A stretch of DNA of 23,771 nt from Anaerolineae bacterium (GTDB taxonomy: Bacteria; Chloroflexota; Anaerolineae; DUEN01), in NCBI GenBank assembly GCA_021159845.1, contig JAGHDS010000190.1:1-23771 (forward strand), read 5' to 3'. Below, piece by piece: positions 1 to 6,253 of this stretch (positions within the stretch are counted from its first letter, which is position 1; every line of letters starts with the position of its first letter). The notes under the pieces were generated by a model. That model was given only the letters and a program-made list of their open reading frames with translations, was not told the DNA's origin and did no database searches. The position numbers and the translations under genes were made by a program.

Positions 1-968
1 GGAGTGGGGGTGGCCGTAGGCGAGGGCGTCCACGTGGGCGTGGGCACGGTCCCCGATGTGCTGGGCGTGGCGGGGTGCGCCGTCTGAGGGGTAGGCGTGG
101 GCGTCCGCGTGGCCTTGTGGAACCACGACCATGTAGCTGTTGGCGTTGGGGTGTGGGTCGGTGTGGGCGTAGCGGGTCGCACGTCGACGCTCACCAGCCG
201 TTCTTGTGCCCCCTGAGCCAGCACGATTTGCAGCCGGTAGCTCATGCTCTTCGTGGGGCATACCTTGCGCGTCCCGGAACTGCCGACCGGATTACCGTCC
301 AGGTAGAGCGCCTGAGCGCCCTGCACCTTCCATCGCAGGTATGTGCACTCTCCCTCATCGATCGTCGAATCATCTACAGAGAAGTCGACCTGCAATGGGA
401 CCGGCGTGGAGGTCGGCGTTGCTGTGGGCGTGGAAGTTGGCGTAGGCGTAGGGGGGGCGCACAGCGCATCGAAGGTGAACACTGGCGGTGGATTGGCCGT
501 CATGTTGAGCTCCCCTTCCCCCCAGTACCATCCTTCCACATCCCCATCCTGGACGAAGTAATTGCTGGCCCCCAATTGGGAATACTCCCACTGGCCGTTC
601 TTGAGATGCCAATAAGACCAGTAGACGCAGTGAGCTCCCTGGCACTGGCAGAAGCAATCCTCGGCCGGGAAGCTACACCCCACGCCGTTTATGCCGCATA
701 CGGCCACGCCGTAGCTGGACGATGCGTCTATGCTCAGCTCCAGTCCGGAGCGAGCAAGAACATCATATCCCGATATCTTCGATTCATTGAATGTAATACA
801 GGTCGTGAATACGTGATCTGGGAATTGTACGACCAACCCCACCCGGTTGGGGCCATCGGCCGAGGCAGGGACGGAAGGCAGCGCGGCCGCTAGGAAGATC
901 AGACCGAGGAGCGCGATCACGCACCCGCGCGTGAGCTGGTCAATGCGAGTTTTCATCGTACTATACAT
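1..968 (-). CDS. Secreted DUF4430 (transcobalamin beta-like) protein with Pro/Thr linkers and Ig-like domain, 3' partial
   Basis: This reading frame enters from the left edge without a stop, and about 322 residues are visible. The start chosen is the ATG at 968, which has AGAGGAG seven bases upstream; the in-frame ATG at 956 is too far from it. Residues 1-37 form a signal peptide (basic start, hydrophobic 17-31, cut near PASA). Residues 42-155 are a DUF4430-like domain with cysteines at 91, 98, 105, 107, 109 and 114 and the core YWSYWHLKNGQWEY. The motif PPVFTFDAL (161-169) matches PPVYTFDEL in the upstream paralogue. A TPTPTSTPTATPTSTP linker follows, then an Ig-like domain (about 192-264), then a second Pro/Thr-rich stretch that is cut off. 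It is last of the three visible genes behind the B12 riboswitch, 29 bases after the previous stop. Likely role (inference): cell-surface capture of a corrinoid. The C-terminal anchor is not visible. Confidence 0.82.
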   Translation of the reverse strand, partial: MYSTMKTRIDQLTRGCVIALLGLIFLAAALPSVPASADGPNRVGLVVQFPDHVFTTCITFNESKISGYDVLARSGLELSIDASSSYGVAVCGINGVGCSFPAEDCFCQCQGAHCVYWSYWHLKNGQWEYSQLGASNYFVQDGDVEGWYWGEGELNMTANPPPVFTFDALCAPPTPTPTSTPTATPTSTPVPLQVDFSVDDSTIDEGECTYLRWKVQGAQALYLDGNPVGSSGTRKVCPTKSMSYRLQIVLAQGAQERLVSVDVRPATPTPTHTPTPTATWSWFHKATRTPTPTPQTAHPATPSTSGTVPTPTWTPSPTATPT

Positions 969-997
969 GATCGCGCTCCTCTCGCATCGTTGTGTGA

Positions 998-1585
998 TCA
1001 AGCGGCTCGCGCCCGGCGACGTACGTATCCTGCCAGACCAGCCAACCCGCCGCCCAGTAGGAGCAACGTCGCCGGCTCAGGGATCTGGGCGGGAGGATGA
1101 GCCATAGCCAACAGCTCATCGAAAGTGTACACGGGCGGCTTTACCAATGGATTATAGTTCGCATCGAACCCTGTCCACGCGAACCCCTCCACGGCGCCAT
1201 CGTTGGGCGTATAGCCGCCCACGCCTACGCCGGACACCTCCCAATCCGTGCCATCGGCGTTGAGGTGCCAGTAGCCCCAGAAGTGGGTCGGATCGCAGAA
1301 GCAGTTATCGGCTGGGCAGCCGTCTGGACCGATCTTGCATACGGCTGGGCCGAAGCCAGAGTCCGACCACACCAGGTCGATGTGGGCTGCTTGTAGTACC
1401 TCGAATGTGGTCGCTTCGGCAGGTACGGTGACGACTTCTGTATGAACAGAGCCGTCGCTGTAGCGGATGACGAGGCCTACGCGCTTGGCGCCGTTGTCTG
1501 CGCCGACGGCCAGGCTGCTCACGGTGAGGAGCAGTAGCGCGATGGCCAGTACGGTGACTAGGCGGACTCGATGATGTTTGGACAT
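998..1585 (-). CDS. Secreted DUF4430 (transcobalamin/intrinsic-factor beta-domain-like) protein with PEP-CTERM-like tail
   Basis: The protein has 195 residues. The start is the ATG at 1585, preceded by GGAGGAAAAGC; longer in-frame starts lie inside the preceding gene. A signal peptide covers 1-29 (hydrophobic 10-27, cut near VGA). The DUF4430-like domain spans about 35-140, with cysteines at 83, 90, 95 and 97 and the core FWGYWHLNADGTDWEVSG. The residues GYTPNDGAVEGFAW close the domain, as in the family pattern ending in GDxxEWxY/F. The C-terminus has IPEPAT (168-173), a Leu/Gly/Ala-rich membrane segment and the basic end RRRARAA, which is the three-part layout of a PEP-CTERM sorting signal. 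DUF4430 is related in family descriptions to the C-terminal cobalamin-binding domain of intrinsic factor and transcobalamin. The gene lies 25 bases after the toroid gene in the same riboswitch-led operon. Cobalamin binding is inferred, not shown. Confidence 0.88.
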   Translation of the reverse strand: MSKHHRVRLVTVLAIALLLLTVSSLAVGADNGAKRVGLVIRYSDGSVHTEVVTVPAEATTFEVLQAAHIDLVWSDSGFGPAVCKIGPDGCPADNCFCDPTHFWGYWHLNADGTDWEVSGVGVGGYTPNDGAVEGFAWTGFDANYNPLVKPPVYTFDELLAMAHPPAQIPEPATLLLLGGGLAGLAGYVRRRARAA

Positions 1586-1610
1586 GCTTTTCCTCCTATC
1601 AGAAGAGAGA

Positions 1611-2612
1611 TTACCCCCGATGCATAACGTTAGGTAAGAACACGCCGATGGGGAGGGCGTGATCACCCGGCCATTGGGGGCTCAGGGCCGGGATGATGTC
1701 CAACGTGGCCAATAGGTTGTCATCCGGGCGGTCTGGCAGGTAGGCGAATGCTCCAGATGGCTGCTGTAGTCCCAGGATAAACGATAGCGCAGTGGGTTCC
1801 TGACTGGCGAACGGTGAGGCTATCGGGTTCACGCCGATGGAGACCAAGCCTGCCAGGGCCATTCCCGTAGCGTTGCCATCGCTCGATGCCCCCGTCGCAT
1901 CCCAGCTCCAGCCGCCATCGGCGCGCTGGTGTTCTGCGAGGAAGGTCACCGCCCGGAGCATAGCTGGGTCATTGGGGGAGACGCCAGCCATCGCGAGCGC
2001 GCGCATAACCTGTCCGGTTGTGTCGATATCACCGGCTGCCTCGGGATTATCGAATTGCCACCCCCAGCTACCATCGGTCTTCTGATGGTCCAGAAGTGCT
2101 TGGACTGCCTTGGATGGCACGGCAGCTCCCACCCGAGCAAGTCCTTCTACGGCCAGAGCGTTGTAGAACCCCTGGCTGGGATGGTAGAGCCCCGTATTGG
2201 GGTCGTAGAGGGCCTCAAGTTTGGCGATCAGGTCGGACACAGTGGGATCGGTGGTCGTGAACCCCGCCGCGCCGAGGGCTCGCAATGCTTTGCCGATGCG
2301 GCCTGCATTCGTGGCTTGAGTCCCGGACAGCGATCGTAGTGCATCTAGAAGGCTACGCCCGTTGGGGGTCCACTCGGCTCCAGCCGGATCCTGACCCGCC
2401 AGCGCGACGGAGAACACGGCGTCGGCTGTCGTGGTCAGCGCACCGAGGGAGCCGTCACTCCGCTGCTGCGTACGCAACCAAGCCAGAGCGCGCGTCACAG
2501 CGAACTGCCTGGCCGTAGCCGTTGTTGGGGCCGATCGGGCGGTGCTGATCAAGGGCATCCATACCAGGAGCAGCACGAGCAATATCGTCGCCCATGCCGT
2601 AGTGCGTCTCAT
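1611..2612 (-). CDS. Secreted alpha/alpha-toroid protein (prenyltransferase/squalene-oxidase repeats), putative cobalamin-binding alpha domain
   Basis: The protein has 333 residues. The start is the ATG at 2612, with GGAGAG and GGAGG just upstream; the longer frame to 2717 runs through the leader terminator and is unlikely. A signal peptide covers about 1-27 (hydrophobic 9-22, ARSA). Toroid repeats carry QQRSDGSLG (49-57), QKTDGSWGW (177-185), QRADGGWSW (229-237) and QQPSGAFAY (283-291). Helical segments such as DTTGQVMRALAMAG (197-210) lie between them. The DxDD acid motif of class II terpene cyclases is not clear (DIDTT at 195-199), so enzyme activity is doubtful. The alpha domain of intrinsic factor and transcobalamin is the same alpha6/alpha6 toroid, and the end LATLDIIPAL resembles the end of that domain from memory. 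The gene is first in the B12-riboswitch operon, followed by two DUF4430 genes. Best reading: alpha half of a split B12-binding protein. A generic toroid surface protein is the alternative. Confidence 0.85.
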   Translation of the reverse strand: MRRTTAWATILLVLLLVWMPLISTARSAPTTATARQFAVTRALAWLRTQQRSDGSLGALTTTADAVFSVALAGQDPAGAEWTPNGRSLLDALRSLSGTQATNAGRIGKALRALGAAGFTTTDPTVSDLIAKLEALYDPNTGLYHPSQGFYNALAVEGLARVGAAVPSKAVQALLDHQKTDGSWGWQFDNPEAAGDIDTTGQVMRALAMAGVSPNDPAMLRAVTFLAEHQRADGGWSWDATGASSDGNATGMALAGLVSIGVNPIASPFASQEPTALSFILGLQQPSGAFAYLPDRPDDNLLATLDIIPALSPQWPGDHALPIGVFLPNVMHRG

Positions 2613-2699
2613 CCTCCACTCTCCACAGCTCCAATAAGCTCCTCGTGAAAGCAGCGAGAGCTCCCCCACCCTATGGCGGAGGAGCTCCCACAACGATGC

Positions 2700-2730
2700 A
2701 AAAACCCCTTGCCACACTCGACAAGGGGTT
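2700..2730 (-). terminator. Intrinsic terminator acting as riboswitch expression platform
   Basis: On the minus strand, AACCCCTTG (2730-2722) pairs perfectly with CAAGGGGTT (2711-2703) around a ten-base loop and is followed by five T residues ending at 2700. It lies between the cobalamin aptamer and the toroid gene, so it should stop transcription when B12 is bound. Two upstream segments could compete for its 5' arm: AAGGGG (2765-2760) with CCCCTT (2728-2723), and CTCGAC (2785-2780) with GTCGAG (2722-2717). The competing pairings are inference. Confidence 0.85.
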
Positions 2731-2788
2731 GGAAATCCGACTTTCGTCGCTCTCCCGCCCCCCTTTCGCTCGAAGGTGGGTCGAGAAT

Positions 2789-2917
2789 CGACAGAGGCGG
2801 GCGACCTGGCTCTCCTGCTGCACTCATATGCGCAGGATTACAGTTGCGGGACAGCGCCGGACTCTCACCGGCTTCCCCCCTTAGACCCTAGCATCCGGGC
2901 GTCGGGTACCCCTGTCG
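2789..2917 (-). promoter_or_regulatory. Cobalamin (adenosylcobalamin-type) riboswitch aptamer
   Basis: Read on the minus strand, the conserved blocks of the cobalamin riboswitch occur in order. GGGAAGCCGGTGAGAGTCC (2877-2859) is the GGGAA...GGTG..A..TCC block. CTGTCCCGCAACTGTAA (2854-2838) matches the nearly invariant C(C)CGCAACTGTAA element. GCCAGGTCGCCCGCC (2810-2796) is the B12 box. A closing P1 helix is visible: CGACAG (2917-2912) pairs with CTGTCG (2794-2789). Downstream lie a Rho-independent terminator and the secreted toroid/DUF4430 operon, so cobalamin should switch that operon off by premature termination. The aptamer call rests on direct sequence matches to the known consensus; ligand subtype (AdoCbl or aquo/methyl-Cbl) is not resolved here. 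Confidence 0.95.
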
Positions 2918-2977
2918 CGTTTGTCGCGTTGCCTCATAGCGGCGAGACAACGGTTTGGCTATTCAATTGTCAAGGGG

Positions 2978-3006
2978 AGTATATCACTACCCAAACGGCG
3001 CGTCAA
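2978..3006 (-). promoter_or_regulatory. Sigma70-type promoter of the B12-riboswitch operon
   Basis: On the minus strand, TTGACG (3006-3001) and TATACT (2983-2978) are separated by exactly 17 bases. The predicted start near 2971 lies about 55 bases before the P1 helix of the cobalamin riboswitch, a sensible leader geometry. Confidence 0.7.
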
Positions 3007-3548
3007 ACGCGGAAGGTAGAGTTCGTTTCCGTAGTTCGCGGCCGTGGAGACTGATCATCGTGCGACGGTTGAGGTCACTTTCGGAATGCGCGCTCCATGT
3101 GCTCTAGCTTCCCGAGATGTTACGGGGCTGGGTCTGTGGCGTTTTCACCTCTCCAATTTGTGGCTGTTCACCGTTCCCCCACTAGATTTTATTGGCATCC
3201 GGTGAACGATGTGGGTGAAGACACACTCAATACAGGCGCCTGGATCCAAGTGCTTTGGCCGCGGATGGCCCTCATCCCCCAGCCCTCCTTCTCCCACGCC
3301 CAGCGGAGCGAATTGGGGGAGGGGGGACTACAGGTGGGGGCCAACAAGCCCTCGGCCCGTTTAGCTGCAGGACACACAACTTCGTGAGACTCGATGTGCG
3401 AGGATGCAGTGCAGCTAGCCCTTTTTACCCCAACGGCGAACAGTTACCCTTGCCTTGCCTCTCCTTGCAGCCGATGATACCATGTCAAAGCAGTTTGCAG
3501 GGTCGCGTGTTGCGCCACTGATATAGATCCCCAGTCAGGAGTATCCCA
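3007..3548. other. Intergenic region between divergent units
   Basis: No convincing gene is seen in these roughly 540 bases. Short frames here lack domain signals, plausible codon use or ribosome sites. The stretch holds a GC-rich imperfect palindrome (about 3268-3345) and a 19-base segment at 3425-3443 that recurs with two mismatches at 9552-9570. The helicase promoter should lie near its right end, but only weak matches were found (TTGCAG at 3495, an AT-rich ATATAGAT near 3521). Confidence 0.5.
3268..3345. repeat. GC-rich imperfect palindromic intergenic element
   Basis: A C-rich arm (CCCCCAGCCCTCCTTCTCCC) is followed by a short CGGAGCG centre and a G-rich arm (TTGGGGGAGGGGGG), so the element can fold on itself. 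It resembles palindromic intergenic repeats known from Chloroflexi genomes. Repetition cannot be confirmed from this window alone. Confidence 0.4.
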
Positions 3549-6125
3549 GTGTCCATCTCACAGGCCATCCAGGCACTGCAGCTCATGCCTTCTTTCATGC
3601 GGCACGTGGTCGCCTGGCGTCGCATACCCGCCCGGCCGGGCACATACGCGCCCTTCCCGGCTGAACTCGACAGGCGCCTGTGCGATGTCCTGGTAAGCCG
3701 GGGCATCCGTCGCTTATACACGCATCAGGCAGCCGCGTTATCTGCCGTCGAGCAGGGCCAGCATGTCGTGATCACCACGTCGACCGCCTCTGGGAAGACC
3801 CTCTGCTATAACCTACCCGTCCTCTCCCGTCTGCTCCGAGACCCGGAGAGCACCGCTCTCTATCTGTTCCCCACCAAGGCGCTGGCGTACGATCAGCGGG
3901 CCGAGCTGGAGTCGCTCCTGGCGGCACTCGAACTACCGACGCACTGGGTTGCTACATACGATGGGGATACTCCCAGGCAGCAGAGGCCGGTGATTCGGCG
4001 CTCCGCCCGTTTGGTGTTGAGTAACCCTGACATGCTACACCTGGGTATTCTACCCTCTCACACGCGCTGGGATCGCTTTTTCGAGCACCTGCGCTATGTG
4101 GTGCTCGATGAGCTACACGTCTATCGCGGCGTGTTCGGTTCTCACATGGCGAACGTGCTGCGTCGGCTCCGGCGTATCTGCCACTTTTACGGTTCCGCCC
4201 CCCAGTTTATCGGTACCTCGGCGACGATCGCGAACCCGTCTGAGTTTGCCGCCCGTCTCATCGAGGCGCCCATGACGTTGGTCGACCGGGATGGCTCCCC
4301 TCGTGGCGAGAAGCACTTCATCATTTACAACCCGCCTCTGGTCGACGCAGAGCTGGGTATACGGCGTAGCCCGATTTTGGAGGCCCAGCGGATTGCCCGG
4401 TATTTGTTGGAACACGGGTTGCAGACCATCGTCTTCACCCGGTCGCGGCTCACAACGGAAGTATTGCTCACATACCTGCGGGATGGCGCCCGCCGGCTGG
4501 GCTTGAGGCAAGAGCAGGTGAGGGGATATCGGGGCGGCTACCTACCCTCGCAACGGAGAGAGAACGAGCGCGGGCTACGGGAGGGGCAGGTGAGGGCCGT
4601 AATCGCCACCAACGCGCTGGAGCTTGGTATCGACATCGGGCAACTCAGCGCGGCCGTGTTGACAGGTTATCCAGGCACCATCGCCTCGGTGCGGCAGCAG
4701 GCCGGACGTGCGGGCCGCCGCCACGACCAATCCCTGGCGGTGCTGATCGCCGGGGGCAGCGTGCTGGACCAGTACATCGCGGCGCATCCAGAGTTCCTCT
4801 TCGATCGCGACCCGGAACAGGCCCTGATTCATCCCGACAATCTCACGATTTTGGCCGACCACCTGCGGTGCGCCGCCTTTGAGCTCCCCTTCCGTCAAGG
4901 AGAGCCCTTTGGGGCTCTGGAGGATGTCACTCCTATCCTGGAGTATCTGGCCGAGGAGGGCAGCGTGTATCCGGGTCCCGACACCTGGTATTGGATCGGC
5001 CAGACTTACCCGGCTGAAGGACTCTCGCTCCGCACCGCATCTCCAGATCGGTTCGTGATCATGGTGAGGGATGAGTCAGGTGACCCGGCCATGCCCATCG
5101 GTGAGATGGACCGTTTTAGCGTTCCGACCTTGCTGCATGAGGGTGCCATCTACCTGCACGAGGGGCAAAGCTACCTGGTGGAGCATCTGGACTGGGAGCA
5201 GGGGCAGGCATGGGTCCGGCCTATGGATGTGGATTACTACACAGAGGCCAGTGCCACAGAGTCCGTTCACGTCCGGGACACATACGCCCAGGCCGATCAG
5301 GGCAGGGCCCGGCGCGCCTATGGGGAGGTGACCATCACGTCTCGCGCGACGAGGTATCGCAGGGTCCGCCGTTATACCCATGAGACCTTGGGATGGGGGG
5401 AGATCGATCTGCCCGAGCAGGAGATGGAAACCACGGCATTCTGGCTCAGCTTCCCCGAGGAGCTGTTGGATGACCTGCGGGAGAAGGGACAATGGGTGGG
5501 GGATCCGCTTAACTATGGCCCGGACTGGGAGCGACAGCGACGGCGCGCTCGCGAACGGGATGGCTTCCGGTGTGTGCGATGCGGTGCGCCGGAGTCCCCG
5601 GGACGACAACATGACGTGCATCATATCCGGCCGTTGCGGGCTTTTATCCTGGAGGCGCGCCAGCGCGGTGAGGACATAGCGGAAGCGCGTCGGAAGGCCA
5701 ATCGTCTGGAGAACTTGATCACCCTTTGCCCGAGGTGTCATCGCCAGGTGGAGCGCGTCGAGCGGATGCGTACCGGATTGGGAGGATTAGCCTACGTGCT
5801 TTCCCACGTTGCTGCCGTTCACCTGATGTGCGACCCGCGGGATCTCGGCGCGATTGCGGAGGAACGGTCACCCAACACAGGGTTGCCAACTATCACATTG
5901 TACGACAAGGTCCCAGGCGGTGTGGGTTTCGCGGAGCGCCTGTATGCGATCATCCCAACCTTGCTTAGAGATAGTCAGGATGTCATCACCCGCTGTGGCT
6001 GTGCTGCAGGTTGTCCCGCTTGTGTCGGCCCGATCCTGGACGACGCGCCGCTGGCGAATCCCAAGGAGCTCACCCTGGCCCTCATTGAGGCATCATTAAG
6101 CCATATCTCCCCGGGAGGGCCTTAG
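3549..6125 (+). CDS. MrfA/YprA-type DEAD/DEAH-box DNA repair helicase with embedded HNH nuclease domain
   Basis: The protein has 858 residues and starts at a GTG with AGGAG eight bases upstream. The N-terminal RecA-like domain shows YTHQ (57-60), Walker A TTSTASGKT (76-84), motif II DELH near 186 and SAT near 225. The second domain has ATNALELGIDIG and the arginine-finger motif QQAGRAGRR near 385. The C-terminus is the zinc-binding DUF1998/MZB region: MCDPRDLG, then PGGVGFAERLY, then the cysteine cluster CGCAAGCPAC (about 815-825). MrfA-family helicases are 3'-5' DNA translocases linked to repair of mitomycin-type lesions. Inserted at about 665-740 is a full HNH motif: DGFRCVRCG, VHHIRPL, NLITLCPRCHRQ. 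The usual MrfA is near 750 residues, so the extra length fits this insertion. The gene has no close co-directional partner and ends facing the mannosidase gene. Family call is firm; nuclease activity is inferred. Confidence 0.93.
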   Translation: MSISQAIQALQLMPSFMRHVVAWRRIPARPGTYAPFPAELDRRLCDVLVSRGIRRLYTHQAAALSAVEQGQHVVITTSTASGKTLCYNLPVLSRLLRDPESTALYLFPTKALAYDQRAELESLLAALELPTHWVATYDGDTPRQQRPVIRRSARLVLSNPDMLHLGILPSHTRWDRFFEHLRYVVLDELHVYRGVFGSHMANVLRRLRRICHFYGSAPQFIGTSATIANPSEFAARLIEAPMTLVDRDGSPRGEKHFIIYNPPLVDAELGIRRSPILEAQRIARYLLEHGLQTIVFTRSRLTTEVLLTYLRDGARRLGLRQEQVRGYRGGYLPSQRRENERGLREGQVRAVIATNALELGIDIGQLSAAVLTGYPGTIASVRQQAGRAGRRHDQSLAVLIAGGSVLDQYIAAHPEFLFDRDPEQALIHPDNLTILADHLRCAAFELPFRQGEPFGALEDVTPILEYLAEEGSVYPGPDTWYWIGQTYPAEGLSLRTASPDRFVIMVRDESGDPAMPIGEMDRFSVPTLLHEGAIYLHEGQSYLVEHLDWEQGQAWVRPMDVDYYTEASATESVHVRDTYAQADQGRARRAYGEVTITSRATRYRRVRRYTHETLGWGEIDLPEQEMETTAFWLSFPEELLDDLREKGQWVGDPLNYGPDWERQRRRARERDGFRCVRCGAPESPGRQHDVHHIRPLRAFILEARQRGEDIAEARRKANRLENLITLCPRCHRQVERVERMRTGLGGLAYVLSHVAAVHLMCDPRDLGAIAEERSPNTGLPTITLYDKVPGGVGFAERLYAIIPTLLRDSQDVITRCGCAAGCPACVGPILDDAPLANPKELTLALIEASLSHISPGGP

Positions 6126-6181
6126 CTTTCTGTTCCCTCGTTGCATCCTATGAGCTATCGTAGGCACGGTTATGAAGGTCT

Positions 6182-6209
6182 GGTGGCGAAGGGTCTACCC
6201 TTCGCCACC
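6182..6209. terminator. Hairpin between convergent helicase and mannosidase genes
   Basis: GGTGGCGAAGGG (6182-6193) pairs perfectly with CCCTTCGCCACC (6198-6209) around a four-base loop. No T-run follows on either strand, so it may act as a weak terminator or as a 3'-end stabiliser for both convergent transcripts. Confidence 0.55.
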
Positions 6210-6253
6210 CGTTGCGTATGCAGGAGGATAAATCGCAGGTCAGGGTGTAACGT

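Noticed and set aside
75..893. Long plus-strand frame of 272 codons at the left edge
   Set aside because: It is the antisense shadow of the Pro/Thr-rich DUF4430 gene. Its Arg/Gly-rich product has no recognisable domain, while the minus strand has a signal peptide and family motifs.
1611..2612. Toroid protein as a squalene-hopene cyclase or prenyltransferase
   Set aside because: It is about half the length of a cyclase, carries a signal peptide, lacks a clear DxDD acid motif, and sits behind a B12 riboswitch next to DUF4430 genes.
2945..2973. A second -35-like TTGACA (2973-2968) on the minus strand
   Set aside because: Its -10 partner at the right distance is only TTGTCT. The TTGACG/TATACT pair just upstream is better.
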